Positions 23,516-31,519 of a stretch of DNA of 39,210 bases are shown piece by piece. The notes beneath the pieces are model-generated. The model did not search any database. It was not told the origin of the DNA and saw nothing but the letters and a program-made list of their open reading frames with translations. Every line of letters begins with the position of its first letter. The first letter of the stretch is position 1. The stretch is from NCBI GenBank assembly GCA_902461085.1, contig CABPWH010000013.1, positions 1 through 39,210 of the forward strand, given 5' to 3'. The DNA comes from an uncultured Collinsella sp. Lineage in GTDB: Bacteria > Actinomycetota > Coriobacteriia > Coriobacteriales > Coriobacteriaceae. The position numbers and the translations under genes are program-made.

Positions 23516-24522
23516 TCAGGAGTCTGCGTAGGGTTTTGTGGTCGGTATACCGTAGCCGCGCATCATGGAGCCGAACGCTTTGACATCGTAGGTGTCTGAG
23601 AGCTTGAAATGAATGACGTTGTGGCCCATAGCACGCAGGTTCGCGTCGCGCACGAGGGCAGCTCGATAGGTTTTTCCGCAGTATGTTCCGGATCATTTTG
23701 GGCATCGCCCTCAAACTTGCCCAGCCCATGCAGCTCAGCCAGCATCCAAGAGCCGTTTGGCATCTGCCAGCCGTAATCTGCCAAATAATAGCCGGCGTTT
23801 CCCGGTCGAGTGATTTCAACCTGAAGTTCGGGAGCGGCAACTCCTGCCATAATCATTGCCGCTCGTGCTTCGGATTCTCCACCGTTATCCGACCTGCCAT
23901 CCATGTGTTCAAAAACGTCAAATGCGCGCGCGATGCCGTGCAATCCGCGGCAGTTCGCTTGTGCATATGCACGCAATTCTTCACGCTCGACACCGTACTC
24001 ACGAGCCAACCCGTCGACATAGCCTAGTGCATATCGAAAAGCGCTCGTTCGGGCGATGTCGACCACCGTGCGATATGGATCCGTTAGCGTAAACGGGCCG
24101 AGCTGCCATACGTCGCCCGGTCGCCAGCGTCGGTATTCAACGAATTCGTACATATCGCGTCTGGTGGAACGCGGTAGCAGCACTTGCACCTTGTCGAGAA
24201 GCGAATATGCAGAACCGATGCCATAGAGCAGCGCCGCCGTTGCTCCACAAAACACGGCATCCGGTTCAACGACCGCAATAGCGGATGCCAATTGAAAGAT
24301 GCGATCTTCGACGCCGAGGTCATTCCAATACGCGGGATCAGCGTAGACATGGTTGTAGAGTCGAATAATCATCTCTTTTTGCATGAGCGCGTAGGCACAG
24401 CGTTCGTCCCATTTTTTGGTAGCTATAAACAGGTGCCCGCCATGATGGGCCTCGAATAACCGGAAGAACAGCTCTGCTTGCGGTTTGGAACAGCGTTTAT
24501 CATGACTCATTTTCGACCCCAT
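23516..24522 (-). pseudogene. AbiEi/DUF559-like protein, frameshifted near its C-terminus
   Basis: The leftward frame opens at ATG 24522 (or ATG 24510) and reads about 280 normal residues. These include RLYNHVYADP, a segment around FCGATAALLYGIG, VQVLLPRSTRRD and LTDPYRTVVDIART, the layout of AbiEi-type antitoxin-like proteins common in Actinobacteria. The endonuclease-fold (DUF559-like) end should follow, but the frame degenerates after HTAEK. Adding one base to the T5 run at 23671-23675 (A5 on the coding strand) restores TYRAALVRDANLRAMGHNVI and continues to a stop at 23516-23518. Without it the frame ends at 23563. So this is a one-base deletion, a sequencing error or, less likely, slippage. 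Its biological role, perhaps phage defence, is inferred from the family only. Confidence 0.6.
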
Positions 24523-24696
24523 GGTCTCGAGGGGGGAGTGAATGACACTACGCTATCCCATATTTGGTCCGCCAGACCTTGCCATGAACTGACCAAAAGC
24601 TTGACGGGGCAGGTCAGAGCCATGAGCCAGAGCCAAACATATCGGCAAACGGTTGATTAGTGCCCCTCGGTGGCACTAAAAACCACCCTTACAGAA

Positions 24697-24763
24697 AGTT
24701 GCGGTGAAATAGTTCCTGAAAAGCTCGAATAAGCCTAAATCCAGGAACTATTTCACCGCAACT
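24697..24763. repeat. Inverted repeat copy 2 (22-base perfect arms)
   Basis: Arms 24697-24718 and 24742-24763 are exact complements around a 23-base spacer and share their whole 22-base arm with copy 1. It lies 16 bases beyond the 3' end of the PIN toxin gene. The rest of 24523-24778 shows no gene; only a short GGTGG...CCACC hairpin near 24670 is visible. Confidence 0.85.
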
Positions 24764-24778
24764 CAGATGGGGATGGGG

Positions 24779-25234
24779 TTAGCTGCGGGGGCGGTGACGG
24801 AGCTTGTCGATGGTGGAGTCGGTGCTTCGGCTGCGGGCGTCGGCGGCGGTTTGGCGCTGGAGGCGGTAGTCGATCATGCCTTGGATGATGGGCTTGCCAA
24901 AGCTCACGACATCATCGTTGTAGATGGCGGTTCGGGCTGCGAGGAGGCAGTCGGTAAAGTCCATATGGGTCTTGCCAAAGAGTTTGACGGCAAGGGCGAC
25001 AACGGTGGGCTCGTCGACCATGACGTCATCGAGCAGCCTTTTCAAGGCCGCAGCAATCTCAACGCGGGGAACCTTATAGACATCGCGCAGCGTGACCACG
25101 ACGCGCGTGATGATCTCGGGGTAGACGCGAGCAGTGCGTGTGGCGATGACCTTGGCGGCGCGCGGTGACAGAACTTCGTCGTCGTCAAGCAGGTAGCGTA
25201 GGATGACGGTCTCGTCGATGATGGTGCTACTCAT
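24779..25234 (-). CDS. PIN-domain toxin of a type II toxin-antitoxin pair
   Basis: A 151-residue protein. Acidic residues expected of a PIN ribonuclease are visible: Asp in STIIDETVILRYL near residue 7, Glu in RVYPEIITRV, and Asp in MDFTDCLLAA. PIN toxins cleave RNA, often tRNA or mRNA, when freed from their antitoxin. Its ATG lies within the last codons of the antitoxin gene, an eight-base overlap that ensures coupled synthesis. The basic C-terminal tail (about 25 residues) is outside the core domain. Confidence 0.8.
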   Translation of the reverse strand: MSSTIIDETVILRYLLDDDEVLSPRAAKVIATRTARVYPEIITRVVVTLRDVYKVPRVEIAAALKRLLDDVMVDEPTVVALAVKLFGKTHMDFTDCLLAARTAIYNDDVVSFGKPIIQGMIDYRLQRQTAADARSRSTDSTIDKLRHRPRS

Positions 25235-25550
25235 GGATATCTACTTCCTCGGGACCCAAAATCGAATCGTCGCTTTCCGTGGCAAGGTATTCAATCCAGG
25301 CATTGCGCTCCTCGGCGCGACGATTGGGGTCACCATATGCTTTGAGCGATCCATAGGCGGCGGTGCCGTCCTTTGAGCGCACGGCGACCGGCTGAAAGGG
25401 AAGCTTGCGCATCAAAATGCTCTGCGCGACAAATAGACGGACGGCCTCGGCAAGCGATGTGCCCATGGCGTCGTAGAGATGCTCGGCATGCTGCTTGTCT
25501 TCCTCGCGAATGCGCACCTGCAGGATGGCTCTTTTTTGCGTCGATGACAT
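25227..25550 (-). CDS. RHH-type antitoxin (RelB/DinJ-like) partner of the PIN toxin
   Basis: A 107-residue protein whose N-terminus (AILQVRIREEDKQHAEHLYDA, read in parts, then MGTSLAEAVRLFVAQSI) has the beta-strand plus two-helix pattern of ribbon-helix-helix antitoxins. These bind their own operator as dimers and the toxin through the C-terminal part. ATG 25550 follows GGAGGG by a normal gap; GTG 25553 is a weaker alternative. Upstream of the toxin and overlapping it, the normal TA order. Confidence 0.8.
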   Translation of the reverse strand: MSSTQKRAILQVRIREEDKQHAEHLYDAMGTSLAEAVRLFVAQSILMRKLPFQPVAVRSKDGTAAYGSLKAYGDPNRRAEERNAWIEYLATESDDSILGPEEVDIHE

Positions 25551-25553
25551 CAC

Positions 25554-25977
25554 TGCCCTCCCTTAGCTAGCGTGCAATATAGTCGGTCAAATGCGGTATA
25601 TGCCGACATCTTAGAATCTTATAACCATTACTTTATTTCACTCAAGTAAATTACCATTAACACGAATACAAACGTATTACATCCAAAATGAGAGCGCGTA
25701 AAATCTCTGGGGCGTACGCATGTAATACACTCACCTTTATAGCTTCTAGAGAATAATTCCAACCTGCCAAAACCCCTGCAATACACCCGTATTGCAGGGC
25801 CTATGCTCAAGTTTGCCACCTGCAACTGCGTATATTTAGCCTGTATATCGTTGGAGGAACTCTATCGAAGCGCCTGTTTCGCCGCATGCGCTCGATACGC
25901 CGATGCCAGGCCACGGGCGGCTTGGGGCAACGTCGACAGGGTCTCTCCGGCATGGGATTCAGGAGGGAGTGAACAAC
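25554..25977 (+). promoter_or_regulatory. FHL locus control region with repeated TGYAATAC sites and a hairpin
   Basis: This 424-base AT-rich gap lies between the divergent antitoxin gene and the first FHL gene. It holds GTATTACA (25674-25681), TGTAATAC (25721-25728), and the perfect inverted repeat CCCTGCAATAC-ACCC-GTATTGCAGGG (25774-25799), which contains TGCAATAC and GTATTGCA. Four copies of one octamer pattern suggest sites for a regulator of formate hydrogenlyase. The inverted repeat has no T-run, so it is not a terminator. No FhlA-type sigma54 promoter was seen, and no confident -10/-35 pair could be chosen. From 25800 to 25977 no gene is evident. Confidence 0.5.
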
Positions 25978-26496
25978 ATGGGCAATAAACGAGTCGTGGC
26001 TGATTCTTCACGCTGCATTGGGTGCCAAACCTGTATGGCGGCGTGCATCGAGGCGCACGATATTCCCGGCAACATCGCCGCACCTCGCTTGCGCGTAACG
26101 CGCACCTACGAGATTTCCGCGCCGGTGGCATGTCACCACTGCGAGGACGCTCCGTGCGCCAAGGCCTGCCCCACGGGCGCCTTATTCTTTGATCCAAAGA
26201 ACCATCGCATCGGCGTCAACGAGGACAACTGCATCGGCTGCAAGAGCTGCGTCATGGCATGCCCCTTTGGCGCCGTGAGCGTGGCGACCACGCAGGTCCC
26301 CGTCTTGATGGGTGACGTTCGCGTGGGTTCGCAGACTAAGAGCTTCGTGCTCAAGTGCGACCTGTGCGTGGACCGTCCCGGCGGTCCGGCGTGTGCCGAG
26401 GCATGCCCGACCAAGGGCCTCACCCTGGTAGACGAGGAGCGTCTGGCAGAACTGACTGCCGAGCGTGCCCGCGCCACCATCGAAAACGAGGCGTAG
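25978..26496 (+). CDS. hydN: Four-cluster ferredoxin-like electron carrier of formate hydrogenlyase (HydN/HycB-like)
   Basis: A 172-residue protein with four [4Fe-4S] cysteine sets: CIGCQTCMAAC, CHHCEDAPCAKACP, CIGCKSCVMACP, and CDLC...CAEACP. It matches HydN and the small electron-transfer subunits of formate dehydrogenase-H. It should accept electrons from FdhF and pass them to the hydrogenase arm. ATG 25978 has AGGAGGGAG at 25961-25969. The open frame extends further upstream, but without a better start. fdhF follows after 76 bases with its own strong ribosome binding site. Confidence 0.9.
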   Translation: MGNKRVVADSSRCIGCQTCMAACIEAHDIPGNIAAPRLRVTRTYEISAPVACHHCEDAPCAKACPTGALFFDPKNHRIGVNEDNCIGCKSCVMACPFGAVSVATTQVPVLMGDVRVGSQTKSFVLKCDLCVDRPGGPACAEACPTKGLTLVDEERLAELTAERARATIENEA

Positions 26497-26572
26497 GCGG
26501 GCGGCCATACAGGCCCAATGATTGTCAAATAAGTACCGAGTATTCGGTAGCAGAGAAAGGAAGGAGGGTGTC

Positions 26573-28795
26573 ATGGAGAAGCATAAAGTGATCTGCCCGT
26601 ACTGCGGCGCCGGTTGCCAGTTTAACCTCTTGGTCCAAAACGGCCAGGTTGTGGGTACCGAACCGCTCAACGGCATCACCAATCAGGGCGAGCTGTGCCT
26701 TAAGGGCATGAGCGGCTACGACTTCATCAACGACACCAAGATCTTGACTCCTCGCGTACTGCACCCGATGATCCGCCGCACCAAGGGCGCGGATCTTGAG
26801 CGCGTAAGCTGGGACGAGGCACTGGATTTCACCGCATCTAAGATGCAGGCCATAATTGACGAATATGGTCCTAACGCTGTCATGACCACCGGCTCCTCGC
26901 GAGGCGGCGGCAATGAGGCGAACTACGTCATGCAGAAGTTTACGCGTGCGTGCATCGGCACCCACAGCGTGGACAACTGCGCCCGTACTTGACACGGCCC
27001 TACTGTCCTCGGTCTGATGGACACGGTTGGTTCAGGTTGCATGTCATGCTCCATCCCCGGTATGGAGGATGCGGGCTGCATTTTCCTCTTCGGCTATAAC
27101 CCTGCCGATTCGCACCCCATCGTCGCAAGGCGTATCGTGCGAGCCAAAGAAAAGGGTTGCAAGATCATCGTCGCCGACCCGCGCCATATCGAAACCGCGC
27201 GTATCGCCGATCTCTACCTTCCGATCAAGAACGGTTGCAACGTTGCGTTCCTCAACGCCTTTGCCAACTGCTTGGTCAACGATGGCCTCTACGACAAGGA
27301 ATTCGTCGCCGAGCACACGAACGGCTTTGACGAATGGTGGGAGACCATCAAGAACTACACTCCCGAATCCGTACAGGACATCACGGGTGTCGAGCCCGCG
27401 TTGATCCACCAAGCTGCCGAGATGTACGCCACGGCGAAGCCCTCTGCCATCATTGGCTGGGGCATGGGCGTATGCCAGCAGAAGCAGAACCTGAAGACGG
27501 TGCACACCATCGCCTCCATCGCCTGCGTTGCCGGCCAGATCGGCAAACCCAATTCCGGCCTCGCGCCCGTGCGTGGTCAGAACAACGTCCAGGGCTCCTG
27601 CGATATGGGCATGCTGCCTAACCTGTACCCTGGTTACCAGAAGGTCACCGACCCGGCAGTGCGTGCCAAGTTTGCCAAGGCTTGGGGCGTGCCCGAGGAA
27701 AAGCTCCCGCTCGAGGAGGGCTACAAGCTCACCGACCTGGGTCACCTGGTCGACGAGGGCAAGGTGCACTGCTTCTACAACTACGGCGAGGACCCGGTGC
27801 AGACCGAGCCCGATTCGGCCGGTATGCGCAAGACGCTCTCCGAGCTGGATCTGTTCATTTGCCAGGACATCTTTATGACGCAGACGACCATGCTCGCCGA
27901 CGTCATCCTGCCCGCTACCTCTTGGGGCGAGCACGAGGGTGTCTTTACCGCATCCGACCGTAGCTTCCAGCACTTTGACGCGGCTGTTCCGCCCAAGGGC
28001 GAGTGCCGTCACGACTGGGAGATCTTTGCCGACCTGTCCACGCGCATGGGCTACCCCATGCACTACGACAACACCGAGCAGATCTGGAACGAGTGCATTA
28101 GCCTGTGCCCCAACTTTGTGGGCGCGACCTACGAGAAGATGGCTCCCGAGGGCGGCTACGCACAGTGGCCTGTCAAGAGCACCGATGTGAACGACCATGG
28201 CACCCCCGACATGTTCGCGGGTGGCAAGTTCACTACCAAGGACGGCCGTGCCAACCTGATGGCGCACGACTGGGAGGCGCCCTCCGAGCTTCCCGACGAT
28301 GAGTACCCGCTCATCCTTTGCACCGTCCGCGAGGTCGGCCACTACAGCTGCCGTTCGATGACCGGTAACTGCAAGACGCTGGCACTGCTTGCCGACGAGC
28401 CCGGCTTCGTTCGCATGAATCCCGCGGACGCGAAGGCCCGCGGCATCAAGAACGGCGACATCGTCTCGGTTCACAGCCGCCGCGGCCAGGTATACAGCCG
28501 CGCCGACGTGAGCGACCGCATCAACAAGGGCACGGTCTATATGACCTACCAGTGGTGGATCGGCAAGTGCAACGAGCTGACCATGCACAAGGTCGACCCG
28601 GTCTCGCACACGCCCGAGGACAAGTTCTCTGCCTGCCAGGTCGACGCCATCGCCGACCAGGTGTGGGCCGAGGGCGAGGTGGAGCGTCAGTACACCGAGC
28701 TCAAGCAGGCTCTGGTGGACGCTGCCGCTCCCCAGGATGTTGAGCCCGGCGCCGCCAAGTTCGACGACGAGACGCACGTGAACCAAATCGTGTAG
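26573..28795 (+). CDS. fdhF: Formate dehydrogenase H, selenoprotein (Sec140 encoded by TGA 26990-26992)
   Basis: A 740-residue molybdopterin enzyme that oxidises formate to CO2. The N-terminal [4Fe-4S] cysteines are 8, 11, 15 and 42 (CPYCGAGC, GELCLKG), the same numbers as in E. coli FdhF. The in-frame TGA gives CARTUHGPTV with Sec at residue 140 and the catalytic His at 141, again matching E. coli. Beyond it, the frame continues uninterrupted to 28795 with typical bis-MGD-binding segments (GCKIIVADPRHIETA, PVRGQNNVQGSCDMG, ATSWGEHEGVF). ATG 26573 has GGAAGGAGG upstream. It is not a pseudogene: both halves are intact and a SECIS element follows the TGA. It needs Mo cofactor and selenocysteine, both represented by genes in this window. 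Confidence 0.97.
27005..27022 (+). promoter_or_regulatory. Bacterial SECIS element of fdhF
   Basis: GTCC-T-C-GGTCT-G-A-(T)-GGAC at 27005-27022 forms a stem with apical loop GGTCT (27011-27015) and one bulged T (27018). It begins 12 bases after the TGA. The GGUCU loop and bulged U are the features SelB recognises in E. coli fdhF. Confidence 0.85.
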
Positions 28796-28816
28796 TCCCG
28801 TTCTCGTTGGCTTTTT

Positions 28817-28859
28817 GGGCCGGGCGTCCAAGCGCATCGGACGCCCGGCCCGTTATTTT
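28817..28859 (+). terminator. Strong hairpin with T-rich tail between fdhF and hyfA
   Basis: A 13-base perfect stem (GGGCCGGGCGTCC / GGACGCCCGGCCC, 28817-28829 and 28839-28851) with a nine-base loop is followed by GTTATTTT. hyfA begins 15 bases on with no promoter visible, so this may be a partial terminator or processing site that sets the fdhF to hydrogenase ratio. Confidence 0.75.
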
Positions 28860-28873
28860 GAAAGGAAGTGGGG

Positions 28874-29491
28874 ATGAACCGCTTCATCGATATCAACCCG
28901 GAGAGGTGCATCGGCTGCGGAACATGCCAGTCCGCCTGTGCAGATGCCCACCGGATGCAGGGTCTTCAGGATACGCCGCGTCTGGCGCTCGTGAAGACCG
29001 GCGGCATCTCGGCCGCCCTGGCCTGCCACCATTGCGAGGGTGCCCCTTGCGCCGAGGTCTGCCCGGTGAATGCCATCGAGCACGATGGCGATCGCATCCA
29101 CGTCAAGGAGCAGGAGTGCATCGGGTGCAGGCTGTGCGCCATTGCGTGCCCCTTCGGAGCCATCCATCCCGATGGCACGTCTATCGCCGGTGTCGCAGGC
29201 ATGTGCGACCCGACGCCTTCGTATTCTAAGTCCCTGAGCAGCCTGCTTACGTGGGCTCCTGGCCAGTACACCTGCGCCGTCAAGTGCGACCTGTGTGCCT
29301 TCGATCCGGACGGCCCGCATTGTGTGGCGGCGTGCCCCACCAAGGCGTTGACCGTCATGGGCGGCGCGGCCGATCGCGAGCTCGACGAGGCCAAGCGCCT
29401 GCGCTCGATCGAAAACGGTCCAGTCGTCGACGTTACCGCTGTGGCCCAGGGCCTGTCCGAGAAAGCAGAAGGGAGCGTAAACAATGGATAG
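28874..29491 (+). CDS. hyfA: Hydrogenase-4 ferredoxin subunit HyfA-like
   Basis: A 205-residue electron-transfer subunit with four [4Fe-4S] motifs: CIGCGTCQSAC, CHHCEGAPCAEVCP, CIGCRLCAIACP and CDLC...CVAACP. It is the same size and in the same first position as E. coli HyfA, before hyfB. It should relay electrons from FdhF/HydN to the peripheral arm. ATG 28874 is chosen with AAAGGAAG upstream; GTG 28868 is possible. Its stop overlaps the start of hyfB by eight bases. Confidence 0.9.
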   Translation: MNRFIDINPERCIGCGTCQSACADAHRMQGLQDTPRLALVKTGGISAALACHHCEGAPCAEVCPVNAIEHDGDRIHVKEQECIGCRLCAIACPFGAIHPDGTSIAGVAGMCDPTPSYSKSLSSLLTWAPGQYTCAVKCDLCAFDPDGPHCVAACPTKALTVMGGAADRELDEAKRLRSIENGPVVDVTAVAQGLSEKAEGSVNNG

Positions 29492-31502
29492 CATGACGCT
29501 GTTTATCGCATCGCTTGCCGTCTCGTGCATCGGTGCGCTCGCCTCGGTTCTGCTGATCAAGGCCGATAACGCCGCCAAGACCGCCGGCTGCCTGATCGGC
29601 GCCGTCGCGGCCGTGCTGTCGTTCATCGCGGGCCTCGAGGCCGTGCTTGGCGACGTTTCGTCCCTCAACACGGTCTTCTTTTTCCCGTTCGCCCGTCTCG
29701 AGCTCTTGCTCAACGGCCTTGCGGGCCTGATCGTGGTCCTCATCTCAATCCTCGCCTTTGCGGGCTTCATCTACGGTCTGTCCTACTTCGATGAGTACCC
29801 GGGCAAGGTCGGGCGCGCCGGTTTCTTCATGAACACCTTCGTCGCCTCGATGATGCTCGTCATCACCGCCGACAACGTGTTCTGGTTCCTGGTCGCCTTT
29901 GAGCTCATGTCCCTTACGAGCTACTTCCTTGTCGTTATCGAGGAGAACAAGAACTCCATTAGGGGCGGTTGGCTCTACTTCGTCATCGCGCACGTGGGCT
30001 TTGTCCTTATCATGGCGAGCTTCCTGCTCATGACCAACGGCGTGGGCGGTTCCTTCAGCTTCAGTGATTTCCGTACGCATGACTTTGGACCCGCCGTCTC
30101 CTCCGCGTGCTTCGTCCTCGCGTTCTTCGGATTCGGCGCAAAGGCCGGTATCATCCCGCTGCACTCCTGGCTGCCCCAGGCGCACCCCGAGGCGCCGTCC
30201 AACGTGTCCGCCCTCATGTCCGGCGGCATGATCAAGATCGGCATCCTGGGAATCCTCAAGGTCGGTCTCGACCTGCTCGCGGGTTCGGGCGTCCAGCTCT
30301 GGTGGGGCCTCATGGTCCTGGTCTTCGGATCCATCTCGTCGGTCCTGGGCGTCGTCTACGCCCTCCACGAGCACGACATTAAGCGCCTGCTGGCCTACCA
30401 CTCCGTCGAGAACATCGGCATCATCTTGCTCGGTGTCGGCGCGTCCATGACGGCGCACGCCCTGGGCAACGACGTCATCGCGACGATCGCGCTCATGGCC
30501 GCCCTCTACCACACGCTCAACCACGCCATGTTCAAGGGCGAGCTGTTCCTCGGCGCGGGTTCCCTGCTCTATGCCACGGGTACGCGCAACATGGAGAAGA
30601 TGGGCGGCCTGTTCCGCCGTATGCCGGTCACGGCCGTCTGCTTCCTCATCGGTGCCCTTGCCATTTCGGCTATCCCGCCGCTCAACGGCTTCGTTTCCGA
30701 GTGGTTCACCTACCAGTCCCTGTTCAACATCTCGACGCTCTCCGACCCGGTCGTCATGGTGTTCGCCGTCGCCTCCGCGGCCGCCCTCGCCATCACCGGT
30801 GCCCTGGCCGTCACGTGCTTCGTGAAGGCCTACGGCGTCTCGTTCGCGAGCAGCCCTCGTTCCCAGGAGGCCGCGAACGCCAAGGAGTCCCCGGCTCCGA
30901 TGTTGTTCTCGCAGATGCTCCTCGCGGCCATCTGCGTGGTGCTGGGAATCGGCTCTCCCGTCATCGCCCCGGTTCTGGGCGACGTCGCCCAGAGCGTGCT
31001 TGCCGGCTCTGCCATCACAGCCACCTCGGGCGTGTCTCTGGTGAACGAGATTTCCGGTGCCGCCACCTCCACCCCCGCGATCGCCATCGCGCTCGTGGTC
31101 CTCACCGGCCTCGCGTTCGTGTTGAGGTCCTGCCTCGGCACCAAGGCCCCCGCTAAGAAGACCGACCCTTGGGCGTGCGGCTACGAGCCCAACGAGCACA
31201 TGCCCGTCGTCGCCACGAGCTTCGCGTCAGACGTAGAGCTCTTCATGGGCCCGCTCTACACCCTGCGCGAGGTATGCACCAAGATCTGCTGGTCCATCGC
31301 GCACGTGTTCCAGAAGCTCACCGGTGTCGCCCAGGGCGTTGAGCCCCTGCCCGACCGCTTCCTGGTCGATGCACCGAGCGAGGGTGCCGATAAGCTGGCC
31401 GGCCTCGCCTCCAAGATCGAGGGCGGCAACTACTCCGTATACATCTGCTACATCGTCGCGGCGCTCGTGGTCTTCCTCGTGCTCGCCGTGGTCATGGTCT
31501 AG
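29484..31502 (+). CDS. hyfB: Hydrogenase-4 membrane subunit HyfB (antiporter-like, NuoL-type)
   Basis: A 672-residue membrane protein, exactly the length of E. coli HyfB. HSWLPQAHPEAPSNVSALMSGGMIKIGIL is the conserved antiporter-like core (read in parts), with HDIKRLLAYHSVENIGI and a His-rich ALYHTLNHAMFKGELF following. Such subunits form half-channels that may pump H+ or Na+. A hydrophilic insert and C-terminal helix (FLVDAPSEGADKLAGLASKI) close the protein. It starts within the last codons of hyfA, so the operon is translationally coupled. Confidence 0.93.
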   Translation: MDSMTLFIASLAVSCIGALASVLLIKADNAAKTAGCLIGAVAAVLSFIAGLEAVLGDVSSLNTVFFFPFARLELLLNGLAGLIVVLISILAFAGFIYGLSYFDEYPGKVGRAGFFMNTFVASMMLVITADNVFWFLVAFELMSLTSYFLVVIEENKNSIRGGWLYFVIAHVGFVLIMASFLLMTNGVGGSFSFSDFRTHDFGPAVSSACFVLAFFGFGAKAGIIPLHSWLPQAHPEAPSNVSALMSGGMIKIGILGILKVGLDLLAGSGVQLWWGLMVLVFGSISSVLGVVYALHEHDIKRLLAYHSVENIGIILLGVGASMTAHALGNDVIATIALMAALYHTLNHAMFKGELFLGAGSLLYATGTRNMEKMGGLFRRMPVTAVCFLIGALAISAIPPLNGFVSEWFTYQSLFNISTLSDPVVMVFAVASAAALAITGALAVTCFVKAYGVSFASSPRSQEAANAKESPAPMLFSQMLLAAICVVLGIGSPVIAPVLGDVAQSVLAGSAITATSGVSLVNEISGAATSTPAIAIALVVLTGLAFVLRSCLGTKAPAKKTDPWACGYEPNEHMPVVATSFASDVELFMGPLYTLREVCTKICWSIAHVFQKLTGVAQGVEPLPDRFLVDAPSEGADKLAGLASKIEGGNYSVYICYIVAALVVFLVLAVVMV

Positions 31503-31519
31503 AGAGGGGAGAGGATATT

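Noticed and set aside
24523..24696. Small rightward ORF of 60 codons over the gap after the AbiEi-like gene
   Set aside because: It starts inside the opposite gene, has no ribosome binding site and no recognisable pattern.
25774..25799. Terminator or CRISPR-like repeat upstream of FHL
   Set aside because: A single hairpin with no T-run and no repeat-spacer array.
25800..25860. Sigma54 (-24/-12) promoter for FHL
   Set aside because: No GG/GC pair with correct spacing; this lineage is not expected to use sigma54.
26573..26992. fdhF as a pseudogene broken by TGA
   Set aside because: The TGA is at the exact Sec position and is followed by a SECIS; the frame then runs intact to 28795.
27044..28837. 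597-codon antisense frame opposite fdhF
   Set aside because: Shadow of a well-conserved gene; no ribosome binding site or motif.
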